Source: Marasmius tenuissimus | Lineage: Eukaryota; Basidiomycota; Agaricomycetes; Agaricales; Marasmiaceae | Assembly: GCA_029532415.1 (NCBI GenBank) | Contig: JAQOTA010000050.1 | Coordinates: forward strand, 2,418,001 to 2,482,000 | DNA length: 64,000 bases | Reading direction: 5' to 3' | In this document: positions 35,670-48,675 of the stretch, in pieces | Layout: the number at the start of each line of letters is the position of its first letter | Position numbering within the stretch: position 1 is the stretch's first letter | The notes under the pieces: generated by a model | Database searches by the model: none | The model's input: the letters and a program-made list of their open reading frames with translations, nothing else | What the model was told of the DNA's origin: nothing | Made by a program: the position numbers and the translations under genes

Positions 35670-38020
35670 TCAATGTTCTCCTCCCCCTCCTCCGCCACCG
35701 CTTCCTCCCCCGCTTCCATGGCCCGCACCGGCGGCCTCATGATTACACGTTCCAAACTGAAGCAACAGAGCAACATCCGCCTGGCCTCCGTAAAACCAAG
35801 CACAAAGCACCTAATTCGATTGATCGATAAGAAAAAGCAAAATAGATCCGAACGACATCGCAACTCACGATCATAGCGTAGAACGCAACCATCGCCACTC
35901 CCTCCGCCCAATTGGTCTTCCCGTCTTGAGTGACGTAGTTGACTAGGAAGCAGGAGCCTATGAGCACTGCGATCTCGAAGAAATCTAGGGATTTGAATCA
36001 GTATGATCGGTAGTGGCGGGACTACGGTCTACTTACCAAAAAGCAGGGGGAGTGGTCGGTTGGTCCACCATCCCAATAGAACGATGAGAGGCATCCAAAA
36101 GAGGATGAACTGGATGGAGAGATCGATCGCACGAGCTCTTGCTAGCGTAGCCGGTGGCTTATCCCTGCCACGTATGCTCTGGATGACATATCGAACAAAG
36201 TATCCGAGCGCGACCGCGCCATCGGCGGAGAAGGAGACAAATGGTAATAGAATCAGTCCAAACCATCTGCGAGGTAAGAGTCAGTTCATTCAGTAAAATC
36301 CCATTTTAGGTTCATAGGCACTTACTCCTCCGGAATCTTGCCTTCCTCTCTGACAACTTCGATGCTTTCAACGAGCTGTCCCGGAGTTAGTTTGTGTACA
36401 CACGCTCGCAAACAGAGGTGGACTCACCCAGACAGCCGTACCGGCCATCAAGCCTAGAGTGACAGCCAATGCAGCGAGACACACCCACTGGTTTACAAGG
36501 GGCTCCGCGGTCAACAAATACTCCTCCTCGTCTCTTAAGGAGGTCGGGACCTCTATGTCATGCTGCTCCCCAGGAGGGTTGTGAAGGTAGAATCGGGAGC
36601 AGATGTATCTGCATTGAGGTTGAGGTCAGAGTCAACTTGAAGAGGCATAGGTCGGCTAGTCGAAACTGAACTTACACGATTAGAAGTATGATAGCCAAAC
36701 CACGACTCATCGTGAGGAATGTTTGGCGCGTCTCGTCGTTGATCGCGTGTCCATTGTCACCATGATCTATGACACTGAAGAAAGCAGCTGGAAGAAGGAG
36801 GGATAATACCCTTAGAGGGGAAAGAGCGTCCCGTGAACTTGGATTCGCGCAGTTAGGGCGATGGGCTCACGTACCCCATAATTAGCAAGGTATGATTGAG
36901 CTGCGTTATTTGCGGATGAAGATCTTGATGCAATAAACGTGCACCGTCGATGATGAAAGCAGTTCCAGGGACGAGGAGAAGGTGGAGAAGGATAACCCCT
37001 TTTCGGTGAAACATCAGCAACGATTCCCTGGTAGCGGGTGGCTGAATTCTTACCAGCGATAGTCGACTGTAGCAATTTGATTCTGCCCGGAAACCCGTCA
37101 GTGTCATCATTCCAGATGTATGCTGTGAACGGGACTCACTCGCATTTGATCAACAGAATGACAGCGAGGGTTGCCTCCACAGCGCTGAGAAGGCGAAGAG
37201 GGTCAGCATGGCAGTGCCGGATGTTCAAGAGGCGACTGACTTGTTCAGGGTGACAACGATCAAGTCCCCTAAGTCTTTTCCGACGTAGAACGCCATCTGT
37301 TCGCCACCGAAGTCGAAGAACTTTTGCATAGGCATAATAGCCAGCAGAGAGACTGAGTAAAGAGGTAGGAAAACATACTTGTTAGGAAAAAACGAAGGAG
37401 GTGCCGGAAGTCACTCACAGACGAATGTTACGGCATACGGGAGATCAAATTTTATGGTTTCGTCCTCCGATTCTTTATGGTGCTTCTTATTGTAAAAGTG
37501 AGCGAACCAAGAAAGAGGGATGAAGATTATGAAGACATTGAGCCCTTGTTTCCCAAATTAGTGCGTTCGCCTGATTCGAAGGTTCACGACTCGACCTACA
37601 TGAAGACAACGCGATCGCCCGCAGACTAGCCAGCACTCCCACGTTCTTTCTCCCTTTTCTCAGGAACCTTTCGACCGAAGCCCTCTTTCCTGCCGCCTTG
37701 CTAAGTTTGGGACGGGCATTCAGCGTAGCGGAGCTGTCGAAGGTTTGAAAGCTTGTGGTAGACATGTGGCGTTCGTGAGCGGGCAATTGAAAGCTTAGCC
37801 GGTGGTCCTGGTAGACGCTGGACATGGATTGATTTCTACCGTGTCTGCGTTCGTGGTCAAGTAGCGTCCTGGCCTCTTCCAAATACTCTGAGGGCTGCGA
37901 GGTGTTACGATGTCGAGTTTGGGTACCATGCTCGTCGACTGTGGTGTATTTTGGCTCCTCGTACGACCGAGATAGAGGAGATTGCGAACGGCTGTGGTCA
38001 CCAGGCTTCTCCTGCGACAT
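35670..38020 (-). CDS. CAX-type cation/proton exchanger, divergent copy A
   Basis: Multi-pass (about 11 helices) endomembrane exchanger of the CaCA superfamily. The start exon encodes a hydrophilic tail of about 140 residues, then RFLRKGRKNVGVLASLRAIA into TM1 (NVFIIFIPLSWFAHFYNK). The alpha-1 repeat reads LGDLIVVTLNNAVEATLAV, with the last Asn codon rebuilt across an intron, so GNAVE of ordinary CAX proteins is NNAVE. The alpha-2 repeat reads LPFVSFSADGAVALGYF where ordinary CAX has a GNAAEH-like motif. It is followed by IDLSIQFILFWMPLIVLLGW and GSCFLVNYVTQDGKTNWAEG. The C-terminus is a Gly-rich tail ending GGEH. The gene has many short introns and no stop was found in the spliced frame. It is paralogous to the gene at 50692-52869. 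Substrate (Ca2+, Na+, K+ or other) is unknown. Confidence 0.83.
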
Positions 38021-38798
38021 CTTTGGTGAGAGCGGTGGTAGAAAAGAAAAACACAGAAGCGAGCGGGGGACGAGACGGGGGTACCAATCGGGGAGATGGA
38101 TGGATATTTAAGTAATCTCGCATATTATGAATGTGTTGAACCCTTTAACGTTACATACCTGTCGCACCGCGCAAAATGATCAGGACCAAGTTTGAAGTTG
38201 CCACGCCTTCCGATCCTAGTCTCCCTGCCACCCCTATACGAAAGGGACCTCTGTCCTGACTCTGAGGTGGAAAGTGCCCTAGCCCCCTAGCCGGGCTCAG
38301 TACAAGGATAATTCCTCCTACTCCTGGTGAATGCCCCCAGTAGTGAAAGCATTGGAACGTTACGGTGAGTTCTAACTCTCGAGACGAACGTTCCTCAGTG
38401 TGATTAAAAATAGACCATCATAGCGCTGTATGCTGTCAGTATATGAGCACCGCTCATATTATTATGAGACTCCGAGTCCCGGGGCGCTGCAGGCAGCAGC
38501 CACCTACGCATCCGTCGAGGACCCGCACAAACAACGCATAAACGGAGATACCTTGACCAAAACATGTGGCCATAGCGGTCTTTCCTTCTCTACTTATCGG
38601 AACGACAGGTTTCCGACGAATCGCAGGTGCCAACCCGCTCCAAATTCTACCATCTCGATCTAATTCAGAGAAACGGGTCGTCTGAAACAAGTGGTTTTGG
38701 TTGTGTTGCATAGAAATTTGATAAAGATAAAGATACATACAGTTCCCATGGGGCGATGCGGGGAGGGGTGGCCGAGCAGCAGAGAGAATGACCGAACA
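38021..38798. other. Intergenic region exchanger A/TTC4
   Basis: A 778-bp region with the exchanger promoter and the TTC4 3' UTR. A tRNA A-box-like TGGCCGAGCAG near 38769 has no B box partner and is not called. No gene seen. Confidence 0.5.
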
Positions 38799-40054
38799 TC
38801 AACTGTCTCCTGCTCGGAGTTTCTTGAAATCCTCTATCCATTGCTTCTCAAAATCTCCCTTTGGCACGACAGCAAACGTCAAATGCCCGTCGGCGAGCTC
38901 CAAGCCATCCACAGAATCTCCCTCCTTGGCCTTCGCGGCGTTACAAACATCTCTTAGCGACATGTTCTTTCCGACTTTCAACAATCGTTTTCGCTTCGTG
39001 CTTGCATAGACCACGAGCTTCCCAGTCACATATTCTCCTTTCTTATCCCATGTGGGCGCTTGTCCCTGGGGCGGAAACATCACATCCAAGTGGGCGGAGA
39101 AAGGTGTGTCCTCGACGAATTCTGGGATCACATCGTAAGTACCGTGTTCTGGATACTCGAGATAGACCGGGATGATAAGGGATTGGTAGGTCGGGTCTTC
39201 AGGGTCGAAATGGGGATAAGACTCTGGTTGCGGGGCACTCGGTTTGGAGGTGACAATGATATTTCGTTTCTGAGACATGGATGAAAACCTTTTCCAGGGA
39301 GGCGATAGTGAAGGAACACACCTGTAACGATTGCTTGATCCCGAGTTTTATCATCTTCTCCCTCTGCAAGCGTTCTTGTTTTTCCTTCTCCTTTGTGTCT
39401 TTGTCTGCCTTCTTTTTCTCTGCCTTATCGAGTAGACCTCGCGTATCTTTGTCTTCTTGAATCTCCAAAGACCGTCTACAGCAGTCGATCGCCTCTTCGA
39501 AACGTTCTAGTTCCATCAAGGCTTGAACAGATCGGTAATACGCTTTCATCGACTTTGGATTGATGGTTATCGCAGTGCCACAATCTCGCAAAACAGAGCC
39601 ATAGTTCTCTGTCAAAGTCACAAATCAGGGGACTCGACCATGTAAGAGACGAAACACCCGCGACCCACTGAGGATGACATTAGAAGCAGCCCTATTGAGC
39701 AAAAGCTTTTCCCGTATAACGTCGTCTGTCGGTTTTGCGTCAATTCCTTGAGTATAGAACCCAAGCGCATCGCGGTATTTTTTCTCCTTGAACGATTCGT
39801 TCCCTCGTTCTCTGAAGTTATCAGCGACCTCTGTTTCATTCGGATTCAGTCTCCCGGGCTCACTACAAGAACTCGAAAGATCACGTACCATCTGGGTCCC
39901 CTTCGTACGCCAAACTCTGCAAGGCTGCCAGTGTTGGGTTGTTCTCCACATCATCCGACAGAGTTTTCATGAACAGCGGAACGTTATCGAGTTCATCGAG
40001 CTTCTCTTTGACTGTCTCTTTCGGTACAGCCTTGGGGCCAGCAGCCTCGACCAT
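38799..40054 (-). CDS. CNS1: TPR co-chaperone of Hsp90/Hsp70, TTC4/Cns1 family
   Basis: Essential Hsp90 co-chaperone in yeast. Exons (minus) 40054-39889, 39830-39669, 39608-39322 and 39269-38799 give 361 residues. Seen: an N-terminal segment with VPLFMKTLSDD, then a three-TPR clamp (about residues 60-170) with FRERGNESFKEKKYRDALGF, LLLNRAASNVILKNYGSVLR and YYRSVQALMELERFEEAIDC; a charged helix (EKKKADKDTKEKEKQERLQR); and the C-terminal wheel domain typical of TTC4/Cns1 (YPHFDPEDPTYQSLIIPVYL; FVEDTPFSAHLDVMFPP). The basic clamp residues seen in Hsp90-binding TPRs are present in the first repeats. The gene symbol is by family. Confidence 0.92.
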
Positions 40055-40524
40055 GGTGATCCTTGTATGAGTGACGGATAAGTCAAGCGGATGAGGGTGA
40101 CGAGAAGAAGGCGATGGAATCAGCTAGATAATCATTTGGGATAAATCATCGCGCGGGTCATGATTGGGTCTAGCTCATGTTGCTGGTTCGCCATTCCTCT
40201 GGGATCCGGTCTCGCATCGTTCCATTGATACCTCCATTGTTGACCTCTGCGAATATGATGGTAGTCGAGCTCAAGTGGGTTGAACATCGGTTATTCACCC
40301 TCGTAGCGTTCCGTAGTAACAGTGCTCCCGGCATCTCGGATGAACACCGGTAAACGGAACCACATGACCGTTTCTCCCATGACACTCGTCCAGCTACTTT
40401 CCCTCATCATCCTCGATGTACAGCCCCACTACTGCGCAAGTTCTGGGTACCGAATTCAACAGCTCATGCTGAAATAGAAAAGGAATTACTTCGAACCTTG
40501 CACCCGATTCTTACTACCCTAGTC
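40055..40524. other. Divergent intergenic region TTC4/EH-domain gene
   Basis: A 470-bp head-to-head promoter region. No coding pattern or repeat of note. Confidence 0.5.
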
Positions 40525-43067
40525 ATGTCCTATTCTCCTTCCGACACTCCTTCTCCCCCTACCCCAGACGAAATTGCACTTGCAGATCGCATTCTCCAGA
40601 CTGCGGGCTCACCAGACAAAGACCAACTGGGACCCGAGGCTGCCGTGGATATCTTGCTGCTGTCTGGGTTGACACCACAAGTTCTGGCTGATATATGGCA
40701 CATAGCTGATGCCGATGCGAAAGGGTATCTAAGTAGGGATGAAATGACGGTCGCGTTGAGGCTTGTGGGCTGGTCGCAGAGAGGCATAGAAGCGACGGAG
40801 GAACTGGGCACAAAGAGTACGCATCTTACCGACCTGAACAAAGGCGTGATTGATCGAAGTTCGTCAAGATGGACCCTTAGCGACATTGGAAGGCTTGAAT
40901 CTAGATGTCGAGAGAGGAGCTGCAGACATGAAGCTCGCCCCAATATCAGACAACAGTAAGCGACAGTATCAGAAGATATTTGAAGCAGCCGGAGCGCGCG
41001 ATGGTCTTTTGCAAGGTGGGCTTCCCTTCTGGTTTTGTTTCGCACCTCATTAACGTTACTTGTCCAGGTGAAATTGCATGGAGCACCTGGTCAAACTCTG
41101 GACTCTCAGCCCCAGTACTCTCTGCCATGTGGTCGGTACATTGCGATGAGCATCGGATTTTCTTCTGATATACAAGCGTTTAGGGACTTGGTGGATGAGT
41201 ATCGAGATGGGTATATTCGGTGCCCTGCATTTTGCCTGGCAATGTATCTCATCCAGGGACTCTTGGAAAGGTCTTTGACGCATATACCTCAATCCATGTC
41301 TCCAGAACTACAGAAGTTAGCACAAGACACGATGCCCTCATCACCTACCCAACCGGCGTACGGAGACTCGTTATCTCCTGTGAACACTCCATCACCCAAT
41401 CTCGCCCCAACACTCGAGAGCCTGCCCTCTCCGGAACCTCATCATCGAGTAAACGGAGTCCTGCTTTCGCCAGAGTCCTCACAGCAATCTCATGAACTTT
41501 CACCCTCGCCAAAATCTCAGGAACACCTACACAGAGTTTCAACTTCTCCGAGACCTCGCCGACAATCCCACATTGACAAGCCGTTGCCCTCTCCAGAACC
41601 GCCTCATCGAGCCATCGACACCCCGTCAGCGTCTTCAAGGCACCGAAGGTCTTCGAGCCGCTTCATATTTGGGACCGCCATTGAGACGGAAGAACTCGCA
41701 ACGTGGAATATAACACCCTCATTCTTGGAGTTCTGTAAGCGAAAATTCAGGGAAATCGGTCGACACGGGGAACATTTCATTCACGGTGATGTTGTCGTTC
41801 CCTTCCTTCTTCGTTCGGAGCTACCTGAACGCGAGCTATCGACTATTTGGTGAGTTTTTACACAAAGCTGTTGAGAACGCCATCTTCATGTACACCGCTC
41901 TTGTTAGGGATCTGGCCGATCCGCAGCAGACTGGATATTTGTCAGAGGAAGGACTTGTCGTGGCACTGTTCCTCGTTTATCGTGTCCTCTTTGGCCTTGA
42001 CATCCCTCGGGTCTTGCCGGAGCACTTTCTTTCCCAAGCTCGAGTCTCCCAAGACCGCAGCAGTCCGAAGACGCCAGGTATGCGGTGGTCCATCTCGTAT
42101 GCTTTGATGCTCATTTTTCGATAGCAAGCGAAGAGGGCTCTGTCCCACCTGTCCCGGCGAAAGATGTCTTGTCCAGCTTTGAGCTACGGCGACCCCTCCA
42201 AGGACGCCGTCACTCCCACCGAAACCGGAGGAGTATAAGCCTGATCACTCTGCCACCCACGATATTAGTGCTCTGCAGGCAGAGTGTCAAAGGATGAAGA
42301 GCATGCTCGCTCTTTTAGATCGTGAAAATGAGTCCCTACGGTCATCATTGGAAGCGGCACAACACGCGCAGGCTGCGCTTGATGAAACACGTTCTCAGCT
42401 TATTGCTCGGTCAACCGAAAACGAAACACTTCGTGCCGAAGCGCGAACCAGCCAGAAGACTATGGCCCAACTGCGGAAGACGGTGAGGGTCATAGAAGAG
42501 GTGAAACAGGAAAACGTCTCGCTTCAGCTGCAAATGGATGGTTTATCGGACAAGTTGCACACTTCACTTGCAGAGGTGGAAATTCAGAAACTTCTGCAAG
42601 AGGAGTACAAAGCGGAGGCGGAGGCACTACGACGGCAAACACGCGAATTGCGTGAATCATTGCATATTCCTTCCTCGGGCGGGGATGAGGAATTGCAGAT
42701 GCTCATCAACGAGGATATCTCTCGAGAAAATGGCCGGCTGAGGCAACAAGTTCAAGAGCTGTCTGACTCTGTGTCTCAACTCCAGGCAGCCAGCGAGGAA
42801 CGGGATGCCCTCAAACAGTCGGAGAGGACACATGCGAGGGAAAATCAACGGCTGAAAAGGCGATTGCGACAGTTGGAGGAAGGCTCCACAGAGACTCAGA
42901 CGCAGCTGAGGAGGAGAGTGGAGGAGCTATCACAGGAAAGCCGCCAGTTAACGGAAGAATTGCGGAACTTGCGATCTCAAGGCTCTCGGACGGATAGGCG
43001 ACGACGTGAGCGGGAGGACGACGTTGCTCCGCCTGCGTATGAAGAAATTGCTACCGGTACCATCTAA
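40525..43067 (+). CDS. EH-domain endocytic adaptor (Eps15/Ede1-like) with apparent frameshift
   Basis: Early endocytic scaffold. Exons 40525-40816, 40869-41015, 41068-41131, 41184-41849, 41908-42077 and 42125-43067. Three EH domains bind NPF peptides: EH1 about 15-100 (VLADIWHIADADAKGYLSRD), EH2 (IAWSTWSNSGLSAPVLSAMW, then DEYRDGYI) and EH3 (LSTIWDLADPQQTGYLSEEG). A Ser/Pro-rich linker separates EH2 and EH3. A long coiled coil (from about 42250, LDRENESLRSSLEAAQHAQA) follows, and the protein ends with a PPAY motif that WW-domain ubiquitin ligases such as Rsp5 bind. The last exon (943 nt) does not keep frame: the stretch PPVPAKDVLSSFEL before about 42190 and TPPRTPSLPPKPEEYK after it are one base apart. 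Adding one C at 42186-42190 (CTACGG to CTACCGG) would restore it. It is either a sequencing error or a real disruption. Confidence 0.82.
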
Positions 43068-43321
43068 TATATCTTGCTGTGGACAATGACTGGAACTTTT
43101 GTATTATTGCTATCTCAATGTGACACATTATCGTTCTTGCTTCATTCCACTACCAATCAATTACTACCTCAGAGTCTTCGTCGCAGTGACAACTGGTAGT
43201 GACCCGTTGATCGACGTTACTTTCCAAAAACGCGCCTGTCACAAGTGTGACACGTTTGGTTACCCTCACCCTCCACTCTCTGTTTACTTTCCAGTCCTGG
43301 TGGGCATTCCTGGCAGGGGAC

Positions 43322-46300
43322 ATGCCTTTATCCAAGCAGGACTCTATTGTTGCCGACTCTACCGCAACTTCCTCACCTTCACGCGCGATAACGCCCGTCA
43401 AGCGGCCTACAAAAACCTATGGTCGTGGACCTTCAACACTTGATGCTGAACATCATCGCTCCTCCTCCTCTTCCTCTGCTTCTGGCTACAGCACCGGGAG
43501 TATCTATCGAACAGGCCCGCCTAATAGCAGAGAAGAGGTACCCCCAAGCTCGGAACCCGCTAATTCCTCACCATCCCAACGTTTACGCCAAGTTGAGGAG
43601 GACGACGACGACGACAGTTCTCCTCGAAACGCGTCTCCTAAGCACAACTTTGGATGGTTCCAGAGATTGAAGGATATAGATGCCGAATTTGACGATAATG
43701 ACCTGGGAGTGGACGAAATGAAGGACAATCTAGCGTCGCGGGATCCAGTCAGATGGCAGTTCCGGAACAAGTTTTTGAACAAAGGAAGAGCGAGGAGACC
43801 TCATCCTCACTGGCTCCGTCTAAGCCACTGACCTCTTTGAAGGACGCCCCTTTCAACGAATCTCTTTCCACTTTGGCCTCGTCATCCCAAGCAGCCTCTC
43901 ACCCTGACTCCGGGCCCAACTCTCCTCAGGTGACGAGCAGGAAGCGTGTCTCCAGGCGCGTTATTGACGAAGAAGAATCGGGCGGTGAACAAGATCCAGA
44001 AGAATCATCTCCTGCAAAGCCCTTCCCCATCAGCAGTCCCCGTGCTCCTTCCCCGACACCCCCAACATCCGACGAAGACATGCCTATCACTAAAAGTGTC
44101 AAGAAAGGAAAAGGGAAAGCTTCCTCGACTCGAGATAGCGTCCCTCCCTTACAGTTTGAGGAAGAAACACCGGCCAAGTCAGGTGGCAACGAGACGAAAC
44201 CGCAGAAGAAGCAGCGCAAACCCAAGGTATGAGATCGATGTATCACAAAGGTGTTTTGCATTAAAACTATCTCTCCAGCCTCCCACAAAGAAAGAACAAC
44301 AAGAAATGTACAAAGAACGCAGTCGGATCAATGCGAGTCGTCCAGCACATATCCCGCATCACGAATCGGCACGGGATCGTAGTACGAAAGCCTTCTTAGC
44401 GAGGTTGGTACTTTCCGATGTCGAATTGTTCGGTCGTAAACTAACGAGTACAAAGCCTATCCCTACCTCAGCCACCTCCTCAGTCAAGTCCCATTCAACA
44501 ATTTTCTTCGCCATGTAGACATCATCCCGCCGAAGCCTCCACGTCCAGTCGGGTTGCCTTCGATCTCGACCTTCCGCCGCTGGATGACTCGGATGATGAG
44601 GCACCTGAGCTGGCTTCAGCTTTGAAGACAGCGAAGGATCACAAGCCTGCAGCTTCCGAAGAAACGAAGCAAAGGTTAGCAGAGCAAAAGCAACGCGTGC
44701 TGAACCAGATGACTGTAAGACACCCTGTCGACAATGACGACGACGAACTCGAGATTGTCCCGACCGTTTCATCCTCCAAGGGCCGGTCGATAGTTATTCG
44801 CGCCGGGAAGCAGCTACAGCCTAGATCAGCCCCGACATCAACTCGCAAACCCAATCCTGCGAAGCGAGAACCTCCGAAACCTGTATGCAAGGAAACCAAC
44901 AGGCCTCTAGATCCGAAAGCCGTTAAAGAAATGGAGTTCAAGAAGGTTCGCGCCTTCGAGAGCGCGGCAAGACAGATGAAACAGGAGAAATGGCTACGCA
45001 ATGGCGGCACCCTAGCCGAGACGAAAACAGAAGCCGAAGGGAGTTCGAGTTTGCAGGCGTTGCTGAAGCGTGGTCTGGCAAGACGGGATAATGATATTCA
45101 CAAGGGAGACCAGGACGCTGGGGATGAAGATGAAGATGATGGTAGTGATGACGAATGGAATCCGGAGGTCGAAGCTCAGCTGCGAGGCAGTGCCAGCCCA
45201 GAACCGGAGGGCGAGGAGGAGGAAGGAGAGGAAAACTTTGACGGAGAGATGGAGGTTGACTCTCAGGACGTGACTATGGTCGATGCTGCCGATGATGAGG
45301 CCACTCTCGAACCTTCTCAAGAGGAACCCTTGAAGCTGAAGCGGGCGCGACGGAATAATGTCTTGGTCGATTCGGACTCTGAACGAGAGAACGACGAGAA
45401 CGCCGCCCCGGCTCCTTTATCTACCACTCGAGTGGAAAGTTTCGAGGACGAGGATACGGGTACGGCGACCGGACACCGTCGGGACTCAGTTTCGTCTCTA
45501 GACGGAGCGACTGAAGACGAGAACGACAAGGAGAATGATACTCGCCGTATGTACGATCGCAGTGAAGACAAGGAAAACACAGCGGTTGTCCGTCATTCTG
45601 CCGGTCCTTCTCGACCTTTGCTAGGGTCCCGGCAGAGTTCTTTACGTGGACGGGAGGTTCTGTCAACTCCATTATCCATGTCCCCCGGTAATCAACGACA
45701 AGGAAGCGATGAAGAGAACGACGAAAATGTGTTGTCCCAGAGGAAGCCACTCCAACCCTTGCCATCCTCAGAATCGTTATTGGCATCACCGACCGCGTTC
45801 CTGAATAGGGTACGCCAAGCTCAGCCGGATCCTCTGTCGACTCCTTCTGGGGATGAAGGGTCATCGGGACTGGAACCGGCGTTGAACATCATTGGTCCGC
45901 GACCAGATGCCGGATTCTCTCAGTTTTCCGACGATGAGTCCGAGAACGTCATGTCCAAACCACTGGTAGGCGGTTTCGCTGACTTGTTTGAGTCGGGGAC
46001 GCAAGCGTCACCTCACAGAACGCTTGTTGCTTCAAGGAGGGCGCCGGCAGCGTTGGGACTCACGCAGGACGTCGAAGGCCAACCCATGTTGGCAGTCGAT
46101 GAGAAGCTGAAACGTCAGGCCGATGAGATCTTTGAAAAGGAACAAGGTTGGGTTATCGAACGGGCCGACAAGGGTACAGACAAGCAGCCAGAGTTGTACA
46201 TCAACGACGCTGGGTGAGTGGTCTCTCGAGATCTGGGGGTGTAGCCCACGGTTTTACTCACATAATACCCAGTTTTTTGACCCAAACGCGTCCTGAAGGA

Positions 46301-47957
46301 ACTCCGGACATATACCGACCTATGCCTACCCAGACACAACAATCTCTCTCTCGACAAACTAGCCAAGTTTTGTTCTCGCAACGACGAGCTCTATCGGAAG
46401 TCAGTTTGACGCCGACTGCAAGTACGCAACGGACGCCGTTCCGCGACATTTCTTATACGGAATCGGATTTCGACATGCCCGATACTACTTTGCAAGACTC
46501 GCCGTCGAACGACGGTCGTCTACGTCGTCTGAAGAAGAGAGACGGTTCCCCCTCGAAACACGAAGGCCAGATGTTGCCCCCGCCACTCGCTCTTTCGGAT
46601 TCTTTCCAGTTGAAGCCCAAGAAGATCAAAGCTCCGAAGGAAAAGCGTCCTGCCAAGTCCGAGTTTGTCGAGGGGGAGGCTGAGGAGAGTGACGAAGAGA
46701 GGACGTTTGGGTTCATTAAACCGAGGGATGGAGACGATGAGGAAGACGAGGACGATGAGGCGCAGGACAAGTCGCTCGCCACCTTGGTTGACGATAAAGA
46801 GATGAACGAGGACGAGGTCAACCCGGAAGCTGTTATGGAGAAATACAAGTAGGTGATTTAAGAACCTCCGCTCGCTCTTTACTTATTCTTCCTGGCAGGG
46901 AACATGAAAAAGAGGATGACAAAAAGTTGGAGGAACTTCATCAGAGGGCAGCCGGCGGTGAGTTGCGGACGAAGAGGAAGTACCGCACTATGCTCGACGA
47001 CAGCGACGAGGAGGAGGGGGAGGATGGGAGCAATGCGCAGGCTCGACGAAAAATGGCCAAGGGAGGGAATATCAGCCGGGATAACATCAAGCAGATGGGT
47101 TCGTGTGCCAATTCGCCTCCTGAGATGTTACTGACCATGAACCGTACCCACAGGCGAGGATCCTCAGACTCGTGCATTCTACGAATCGTATGCCAAGACG
47201 ATCAGGGATGACGATGACGACTCTGGGTTAGGTTACCTTCAGACTCCTGATGTGACGATGGGAGATGCAACCGCGGTAGCGGAGGGTGATGAGGAGGACG
47301 AGGAGGAAGGTGACGATCGGTATGTTGGCAAGAGGCAACTGGAGGATGAACTGCGGCAAGCCGCCCAAAGCGGGCAGGGAGAGGTATGTTCATTTGGATC
47401 TCGCACTAAACGTTTTTTGGGTGTATTGATTGGATGCGCCGAGTAGGAAATGCCTCAATTTGATCCTCTCGACCTCACTTGGACCGATAAGGACGAAGAC
47501 GGACCGAAAGTCAAGGTTAAGGCTTTCTCAGGACCCAGAATAACCGATCGTCGAGCGGCGAATCATCGAAATGAACAGATCGAGATTGACTCGGAGGTAA
47601 GGTCCCTTTTCTTCGATTGTAAAGTTCCGCTAGGCTGACGTTTGACATTATCACGGTCAACAGAGCCAACGATTTAGCTTCCTGGATACTGATGAAAGCC
47701 GAAGCAGGTCAGAGAAGTGGGCTGTAGGAGAAAATCGATCGCGGGCTCGGGGTGGGAATGGAATGTCGAAGGGCGCAAGCGTCACTGGTCTTCGAGGCCG
47801 CCCGATTGCCGAAGGAAAGGGTTCACTGCGTCGTGGGACCGCTTCTGGGTCGAAGGATTCGGGCGCGGTGACCTCGCGCTCGACTAAGCCATTGAAGGCT
47901 GCGCAGAGTATGTTGAAGAGAACGGAGCAGGACCGAAGTACACGTTTTGGACAGTGA
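43322..47957 (+). CDS. MRC1: Mrc1/claspin, replication checkpoint mediator
   Basis: Fork-associated protein that carries the S-phase checkpoint signal from Mec1/ATR to Rad53/Chk2 and supports fork speed. Exons 43322-43708, 43753-44226, 44279-44403, 44456-46213, 46273-46848, 46899-47098, 47154-47383, 47447-47596 and 47664-47957 stay in frame for 1397 residues. The protein is long, disordered and highly acidic. It has many SQ/TQ sites (ATR-type targets), concentrated between about residues 800 and 1000: FSQFSDDE, GLTQDVEG, FLTQTRPE, LSRQTSQVLFSQRR. A central claspin/Mrc1-like region (PKEKRPAKSEFVEGEAEESD, FGFIKPRD, MEKYKEHEKEDDKKLEELHQ) and a basic C-terminus follow. The 44-nt intron 43709-43752 and the 3' splice site at 44455 (AAG) were chosen from frame and a CTAAC branch site. 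Confidence 0.88.
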
Positions 47958-48675
47958 AGATTGAAAGCTATGTTCTTTTGTTTATTGCTCCCCTGTTATT
48001 CGTTGTTGTGTAAGTATGAGCCATTCGTATGATCTGTAAGTATGGACCTCCCTCGTTTTGTAACTTTGACCTTTACCTATGCCAACATGTACATGATTCT
48101 AGCCAAAGCACTCCTGAGAAGATGCGGGAACGGATGAGAATCTTGGGGGCATGGTGTCATATCAAATTACCATTCTCGTCAATGAATCATTCAATGAAAT
48201 CGCAGACGCGCCGACAACGGGTAGCGGAACGTCGTACAACGTCTTCAGCTCTCTCTCCGAGCTCGAGTACAATCTGGTCTAAGGTATATATGGTCGATAA
48301 GTGCGGGGGGTAAAAGACAATCGAAAAAGTTGTTAACTGAATGAATAATATGTATCCAAAAGTCGAAAGTCGCAAGAGAAGGAAAGGTAGCAGCAAGGTG
48401 GTAAAGCACGAGGTTTGCAAGACGATAGAGGTATACATGGCATCGCGGTCAGTAGATAAGGCAAGGGTATCAGCAGTAGATATACAGATTAGTTAGTACG
48501 CTCGTAACCATAAAATCCAGAACAGTCGTCAGTGACTCTGCCTCCCAGAGAAGGGTCGACCGAATCGTAACCACGGTGCCTTCTTTGAAGGACGCGACTG
48601 AGGAATGGAAATTTTTGGCCTTGCAGACTGGCGCGCGGGTGAAGAATTTCGTCTCTTTCTGTTCGCAGTTTGGAT
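47958..48675. other. Convergent intergenic region after MRC1
   Basis: A 718-bp region with the MRC1 3' UTR. A minus-strand frame (48470-48886) overlaps its right part and could be an alternative last exon of the small gene at 48676-48981. Nothing else is supported. Confidence 0.4.

Noticed and set aside
37220..37260. Exchanger A alpha-1 motif read as NKAVE from unspliced sequence
   Set aside because: The Lys codon is AA plus the first intron base; correct splicing gives Asn (NNAVE).
42152..42177. 26-nt intron that would repair the EH-gene frame
   Set aside because: Far below the shortest introns in this window (44 nt), and it would delete coding-like PAKDVL residues. A single-base error is simpler.
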